Shown: positions 57,821 through 64,000 of the stretch, in pieces
Position numbering within the stretch: the first letter of the stretch is position 1
Layout of the letters: the number at the start of each line of letters is the position of its first letter
Origin: Tretioscincus oriximinensis
Lineage: Eukaryota > Chordata > Lepidosauria > Squamata > Gymnophthalmidae
Direction: 5' to 3'
DNA: 64,000 bases
Assembly (NCBI GenBank): GCA_022410635.1
Contig: JAJVDF010000255.1
Location: 282,097 to 346,096 of the forward strand
Made by a program: the position numbers and the translations under genes
Notes under the pieces: generated by a model
Told to the model about the DNA's origin: nothing
The model's database searches: none
The model's input: the letters and a program-made list of their open reading frames with translations, nothing else

Positions 57821-59559
57821 AGTATGTTAATATTATGCATTTCCTGTTTATGTGGAATTGCTGTGCTTCAGTGATTGTTTTGCCCTGAATAAAATATGAC
57901 ATGTACTACAATGAAATGAAAATTATCTGGAATACTAACTACAGAAACCTAAAGTTCAACATGACTTACATAAAGTGCAATTATATTCTGCCTTGAGATA
58001 TGTAAAATTGGTGTAGATTTCCTATGTGACTTTTAACATAGATTTTTAAGGATTGTTTTAACACAATTGGCCACCAGATGTTGCTTAAGCCCTATGGAAA
58101 ATCTGTGTTCCTAAAGTTTAATCTGTCCCCAAACCCCTTAAAAACGATTTTGCTGTATGTTATCCCACACAGTCTTAGTTGTGTGGAATATTTCATGGGA
58201 AGGAATAGTATTGGGATGCAACAACCAAGGATTCTCTCTGTATATCTAGCAACCATCTTTAGTTAGTGGTTGACTTTCTACAAACATCTGATGGCAAATT
58301 ATATTTATTAACCCTAACGCTTGGCAGTTCTTCTTTAGCATCCGATGGAAGTAGACCTGTCCACAAAAACTCATTGTGCCTTCCTTTTATTCGTCTTTAA
58401 GGTGCTACAGAATAGGGATCTGTTTTATCCACCATGCCCATTCAGTACAGTATCTTTGGATAGCAAAACCTTGCAGGTCTGTCAAGAAGGAGAACAACTG
58501 GGTTTGTATGAAGCAGCTTATAAGGTATTTTTTGCCCAAGGCTTCCATTCTATCTTCCCCATCACATTTTGAATAGCTAGGTTAGCTGAGGCTGAGGCCG
58601 GCAGAGGACACTCACCCACCACCACAGCAGACACATGTGACTGACCTCTTTGTTGAAAGGCCTGTTCTTAACCTTTGGACCACCATTCCAAGTACATCTG
58701 CAGGTAGCACTTCCACATTTATCTACAATCCAGTTTAGGAAGCTTTGGTCTAAAGAAAGTCTTGCCCTCTATTGCTGTACACTATCCTCAGAGCATAGAT
58801 GGGAACAAAATGACCACGTGGACTGGCATCCTAGTAAGAGCCTTTAAAGAAGGCTACTGGCACACCAGGCATGGAGAAACCAAAATAGGAAATGCATGGA
58901 TTACTGCATGGAGTCACCGCAGCAGTGGGCCTTATTTAACTTGCTCAATAAAATTCATGGCTTAATTTTGCACATTTTTATGTCTTATGAAGGAGAATGT
59001 CTGAGTACGTTGGACTAGTCCTCCAAGCCTGTACAGTGGAGGTTTTAGGTGAAGTAAGTATAGTATGCCCAGTATTGATTCTACCCTTCACACCTGGGGG
59101 GGGATTCATCTGTCACGGCCTAGCTAGCTGAGATGGTGACAGTAAGATCCTCAGGTTGGAAGTGTCCTTCTCCTAGATGGATGACTGGCCAAGGCTACAG
59201 CAGCTGTGTTTGGGGGTTTTGTCTCTTTTATATTGAGTTTTTTTGTGGTTGCTTGAAGTCAAAATTGTCCTTCTTAGGCCAGCTGCCAACCGAGGCTGAT
59301 GAGCCCAACCTGCCATGAAAGCAGCTCTATTATTGCAGCTCAACAGACAGCATAACACACTCAAGAGTTCTACCCTAATGAGATCTTGAACCCCCGCTTT
59401 AACCAGTAGCTCTCAACTAGCTCAAAAGAATTATGGTTATATCAAATGGATTTTCCCTTTCATTTCATCATCTTTATTCTTCTATTTGTGGTTGGTTAGA
59501 CTACTGAAATTCTTCTTATGACTATTCAGGCTTGCGGAAGATTGGAGTTTCCTTTAGCC
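57821..59559. other. Gene-free sequence downstream of FAM76B
   Basis: Nothing conserved. A degenerate minus-strand copy of the tRNA-headed SINE sits at about 58500-58680 (GAAGCAGCTTATAAGGTATT, ATAGCTAGGTTAGCTGAGGC). Confidence 0.5.
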
Positions 59560-59729
59560 CAATGGTTCTCAACCTTTCTAATACCATGACCCCGCAATAC
59601 AGTTCCTCATGTTGTGGTGACCCCAATTTTGGTGGCTACTCCATGGCGTACCATGGCATAGCATCGGAAACATGGCTTTAGGTTGTTCGACCCCCATCGG
59701 GGTCGCGACGCAAAGGTTGAGAACCGCTG
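59560..59729. mobile_element. hAT MITE
   Basis: Ends CAATGGTTCTCAACCTTTCT and, read inward, CAGCGGTTCTCAACCTTTGC; perfect 8-bp target duplication CTTTAGCC at 59552-59559 and 59730-59737. Confidence 0.9.
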
Positions 59730-59864
59730 CTTTAGCCCTAAGGAACTACAAGTGGCCTACAGTCACTGTCTAAAACACCAACAAAAAGTGCACCTTGGAA
59801 TTACCCCTTTAAATCCCCTTTCATTAGTAATAGCAATTTCTTTAATTGTTCTACTCAGGGAACT

Positions 59865-60242
59865 CATCATAAGTAATAAAATGCTTGCAGGAGAGTTCAA
59901 CATTCCGAGGTATAACAGCCAATGACAAGGCTCGGAGCTTTGGCAGCCTCCAGAGACCAATGACAGGGTTTGGTACTTTGGCAGCCTCCAGAGACCAATG
60001 ACAGGGCTCGGAACTTTGGCAACATCCAGAGACCAATGACAAGGCTCGAAGCTTTGGCAGTCTCCAAAGACCAATGGCAGGACACGGAACTTTGACAGCC
60101 TCCAGAGACTGGGTTCTAAACTGGCTAAAAGACAAAAAACGGAGGGAAGCAATAAATGGACAGTTCTCTGGTGGAAAGATGTGATATGTGAAATACCTGG
60201 GGTTCATTACTGGGACCAGTACTGGGAGGGAAAGGAAGAACA
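59865..60242 (+). repeat. VNTR-family repeat, five units, first part
   Basis: Head CATAAGTAATAAAATGCTTG, then five consecutive 38-bp units at 59919-60108 (each CCAATG(A/G)CA(A/G)G... to CCA(G/A)AGA), then GGTTCTAAACTGGCTAAAAG. Interrupted at 60242. Confidence 0.85.
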
Positions 60243-61232
60243 TCCTCCCATGGATACATCAGATGGTACAGCAACCTTGCCATATTTCACATATTAAATC
60301 ACTTCCCATTGCTATAACGACAATACAGACTGGACTATCAAAATGTTATCTGCTGTAAATAAGGCATATGAAATAATTTTTTCCCAAAGAATGGCCCACG
60401 GATTTCTGATTTGGATACCCATCCTCTTTTTTCTCGTAGGAAATCAAAACAAAGAAACTCAATCATATAATTAATCCATAAATCTTCAGTCCATTTGCTT
60501 TTATCCCTCCAGCCTCTCGCTAACAGAATATGTCCCACTCTAATACATTGAATCACTATATACACATCCCTCATATCTAAATTCACATTGTCTAGCACAT
60601 TACATAACAAAATTTCTGCAGATATTGGGATCCAAATTTGAGTGATCTCATATACTCTTATTAATATCCTTTGCCAGAAATTTTTAACCTTGACACATTC
60701 AAACCACATGTGAAAGTAATACTCTCTGTGTTGACAACTATGCCAGCAAATGGGATATATGAATAATATGAGAGAGATGGATTGGTGTTCTATACCACCT
60801 AGATATGAGTTTGATTTCTAATTCCTTCAATCTATTATCCTTTATTAATTTAATATCCTTCACTCAGCTTCACCATATGTTTTGAAGACTATTTATGTCT
60901 TGTTCCCATTGCCTTCTGATTAGTGTCTGATTTCTAAGTCTAAATTTAATGAGAAGTTGATAAATTTCAGTTACAAGTTTCCTTCCACCTTTTTGTCTCT
61001 ATCACTATTTTCTCAAATTCATTTCCTGGGTTGCGCATCAACTCCTTTAATGTTGGATTATTAATATAATTGGGAACAGCTAATTCTTGCATCCAGAATC
61101 TCTGTAGATTGTAACCTCTTAACCTCCTAATTTCTTCTAGGTGTTTCGGATTCCCATTTGGATCGAAAAAATCTCTAATCCTAAATATACCATGGCTCTT
61201 AAGAAATCTGAAGTAATGTGCCAATCTTTCCT
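60243..61232 (-). mobile_element. L1-type LINE ORF2 C-terminal fragment
   Basis: The minus strand encodes ERLAHYFRFLKSHGIFRIRD, YNLQRFWMQELAVPNYINNP and MWFECVKVKNFWQRILIRVY, then GHILLARGWRDKS, in at least two frames. It is flanked by 38-bp direct repeats. No poly(A) is visible at the expected 3' side (left end). Confidence 0.8.
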
Positions 61233-61500
61233 CATTACTGGGACCAGTACTGAGAGGGAAAGGAAGAACAAAGGAATTGTGGATGCTGCCTTGGACAACA
61301 GGGTGATATTGTGGCACCCCTAGCTGGGAGGGTCATTAAACTCTGGGGCCCTCAGGTAGGGGTCGCCACAGCATTGAAATATATTTTAAGGGATGGAAGG
61401 GACAAAATAAAGCACCAAGTGAAAGGGGGATGCGAGAGGCAAGGGGGAGGAGGGGCTAGAGCCAGTTGCATTACCATAAAACAACAAGCTAATTCAACCA
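61233..61500 (+). repeat. VNTR-family repeat, second part
   Basis: Repeats the 38 bp at the break, then continues with a purine-rich stretch and GGGGGAGGAGGGGCTAGAGC and the AACAAGCTAATTCAACC end. Confidence 0.7.
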
Positions 61501-61556
61501 GTAGAGAATAAAGTTCACTGGGAAGAGATTTTTACTTTAAAAGAAAATGAATTAAA

Positions 61557-62000
61557 CATAAGAACATAAGAAGAGCCATACTGGATCAGGCCACAGCCCA
61601 TCAAGTCCAGCCTTCTGTCTCACACAGAGGCCCACCAGATGCACCTGGGCAGTCTGAACAGAGGAAAGCAAAATATGCTCCTGTTCATGACTCCCTGCAA
61701 ATGGCATTTCAGGAGTCCTGCCTGTTGCTCCATCCCAGAGGCAACATCCAGACAACTATCTTAGTATCCATTTATACCCTTAGTGTCCATAAACCTGTCT
61801 AGTCCTGTCTTGAAACTATCCAAGCTGTTAGCTACCACTACCTCTTCAGGAAGTAAATTCCACAGGCCGATGACCCTCTGGGTGAAAAATACTTTCCTTT
61901 GTCTGTTCTCACTTTTCTACCCAACAGTTTTAAGGAGTGCCCTCTGGTCCTTGTGTTGTGTGATAGAGAAAACATTTTTTCTCTATTCACCCTGTCACCA
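61557..62000 (-). mobile_element. CR1 tail
   Basis: AACATAAGAACATAAGAAGA, CAAGTCCAGCCTTCTGTCTC and GTCTAGTCCTGTCTTGAAAC; well preserved, running to CTATTCACCCTGTC. Confidence 0.85.
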
Positions 62001-62711
62001 TTTTTTTTTCCAAACAAAGTTCCACACTCTTGGATATTTTGAATGAAAACACCTCACTCTCGGCCAAGCTTTCCTCCAGTGAACCCCTGGCAACAGCTAC
62101 ACTGCCATTTTCAATTTCTCAGTGCTGCCACACCCAAACCATGTACCATTCCAGGATTTTATGAGATATTTTTAAAAAATGGTTCTAGGTTTCAAGACCC
62201 CGTGCAGGTTTGCTTACCAGGATCCTGGCACATCTGCAGCTAACAAATTCCGATTGTGGTGCCTGGTGTATGTGGGAATAATTTTATTCCGACTTTTGCA
62301 TGGCAGTTGGGACCCTGTCACTGTAACACTGAATGTTAGATAATTACTTTCTGGGGAATTTTATCATCTGTTTTTCACCAGGAACATATTCTCAACCATC
62401 TGCACTGCCTCCCACTTACACATGTTTAATCAGAGCACACAAACATACACCTTCTGCTGAACTTTAGAATTTGGTTTTCTTTTCCGAAAACTCGTTAGCT
62501 CAACTGCAAGCGATTTCTTCAAAGCCTCTGATTAATCTGAATTCTCTGCCAATAGGAATCTAAAGAGAGAGCAGCCACAGAGTATTAATGTAAATTGTTT
62601 CTTAGCTTGTGGGATTCAGGGGTACTTTGAATAGACTTTGTAGGAATGATCTTTTTCTTAGAAGATGGTGATTATGGAATTGGACTTCATACTTATGTTA
62701 GAGGATGAGTA

Positions 62712-62894
62712 TAGGTGAAACCCCGTTATAATGAAGCCCGATGTAATAAAATCTGGGTATAACAAATTTGAAAGTCCTAGCGGAATGCCTATAAACATAA
62801 TGTTGGTTACAAAGGGTTTCGTTATAACAAAATTTCATTATAACAAACAAATTCACCCGACCCCTTAGTGTTCATTATAACAAAGTTTCACCTG
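62712..62894. mobile_element. Tc1/mariner-like palindromic MITE
   Basis: Ends TAGGTGAAACCCCGTTATAA and, read inward from the right, CAGGTGAAACTTTGTTATAA; TA at 62710-62711 and 62895-62896. The interior repeats GTTATAAC motifs. Relative of 48292. Confidence 0.8.
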
Positions 62895-63239
62895 TATTAG
62901 CTATGGTGTGCCATAAGCACATAAAAGAGCCTAACATAGTTATAAACTAACATTTACTGAAAACAAGTTTAGTACAGGTTCCATTGTTCCAGCTTAAAGT
63001 AAGTAAAGAATCACCTAAACTGCTCTACATAAGTGGGCACCTATAGTGCCACCCCATGCATATTGATAGACTAAACAAAGGCTGTGAACAAAGAGGTGAG
63101 ATCTAAGTTAAACACAATGACTACAGCTGAAAGAGATTAGTCAGCTGAACAAAATGTAACACAAGGCAGTAGCAAGTTAAACAAACATAACACTCCTTTC
63201 CCAGGTCCAGACATACTGAGTTGACTATTCCAACAGTAT

Positions 63240-63540
63240 GAAGAAGAAGAGGAACTGGGTTCTTATACCCCGCTTTTTCTCACCTTTCAAAGGGAGTCAA
63301 AAGCGGCTTACGAAGGTATTTTTGACTGAAGGCTGACATTCTATCTTCCCCACCAGGCTGTGGTGGTTCCCATGTATCGACTTGCAGTCAGTTGCAATTT
63401 CTTGCAATTCATGCTTTCGAATAGCTGGGTTGGCTAGAGCTACAGGCTAGTGGAAGGGGCTCAACCCTCCCCACGTCCAACACAGGGCTTTGAAACCACA
63501 TCTCCCAGGTGAGAGACCATTTCCTTAGCGACTGAGTGCC
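63240..63540 (-). repeat. tRNA-headed SINE, near-complete
   Basis: GAAGAAGAAGAGGAACTGGG, TTCTCACCTTTCAAAGGGAG, GGGTTGGCTAGAGCTACAGG and a tRNA-like head CTTAGCGACTGAG at the right. Confidence 0.85.
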
Positions 63541-63654
63541 TCATGAATTTTAATCCACCAAGATTTTTAGACCTATTTCTTCCTTCAGTCATGATAAAAC
63601 AACACCAGGCTAAACCATAATAAACGTCAGGCTATAGCAGAGAATAGTAGATTT

Positions 63655-63895
63655 CCTTTTTGTTTGTTTATTTACACGTTTATACCCCTCTATACCCAAA
63701 GGTCTCAGGACGATTGAAAATAAAATCACAATTAATACATTAAAAACAGCCAGATCTAAAACTAGGGAAGAGACAGCAATTTTCACAGCCACAGACCAGG
63801 CCAAAGAGGTGCGACTATTCCAAAGCCTGGGGGCTGCCACAGAGAAGGCCCTATTCCAGGTCCCCATCCTCTCTGCCACTGATAGTGTCAGGTCC
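63655..63895 (-). mobile_element. L2-type LINE C-terminal end and tail
   Basis: The minus strand encodes NRAFSVAAPRLWNS, a motif found at the end of L2-group LINE ORF2, followed by the GTCCTGAGACCTTTGGGTAT tail and an AATAAACAAAC end. Confidence 0.75.
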
Positions 63896-64000
63896 CTTTA
63901 TTTTGAATGAGCTGGGCAGAAGTTAGCATTCTGATCAGGCTTCGTAATGTTTCTTACCGTCTAGACCTGCGCATCAGTTCATGCCAAGCCACCCACGCTG

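Overview
The window is vertebrate nuclear DNA: GT-AG introns, a CpG-island promoter, poly(A) signals and dense interspersed repeats. The mix of CR1 tails (including the ATAGAATC-type 3' end), tRNA-headed SINEs with LINE-like tails, L2 ends, L1 and hAT/Tc1-type elements and a DIRS retrotransposon points to a sauropsid reptile. A squamate, perhaps gecko-like, is the most likely source; this is inference from repeat types.

Three protein-coding genes account for the conserved sequence, in the human 11q21 order. MTMR2 (+) contributes only its last three coding exons (1964-6343), ending in a PDZ-ligand-like TVV. CEP57 (-) is complete in 11 coding exons (40841 down to 11675, 491 residues as I join them). 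FAM76B (+) is complete in 10 coding exons (41916-53581, 360 residues) with an Ala-rich N-terminal extension. MTMR2 and CEP57 converge tail to tail (stops 5.3 kb apart). CEP57 and FAM76B are divergent, with start codons 1.07 kb apart across a GC-rich region with several CCAAT boxes. All exon joins were checked for acceptor, donor and reading phase and each gene is open throughout.

The remaining sequence is introns, UTRs and gene-free flanks packed with mobile elements. The most notable is a DIRS-type tyrosine-recombinase retrotransposon at about 21996-25900, on the minus strand in CEP57 intron 3. It has inverted terminal repeats, an internal complementary region, gag-like frames, a pol remnant and a frameshifted tyrosine recombinase; the reverse transcriptase is deleted. 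It lies inside an older CR1 tail. Others are a 1.45-kb non-coding foldback element (29212-30657), a dispersed repeat family with a 38-bp internal tandem repeat (four loci), an L1 fragment between 38-bp direct repeats (60205-61270), several MITEs with clear target-site duplications, and two CR1 copies retaining ORF2 C-terminal coding sequence.

The three genes are not a pathway. MTMR2 is a 3-phosphoinositide phosphatase, CEP57 a centrosome/microtubule protein and FAM76B a nuclear-speckle protein; their arrangement is ancestral vertebrate synteny. The 57-64 kb segment holds no gene that I can see, only repeats. I see no CRISPR array, functional tRNA, rRNA or prokaryotic-type feature.
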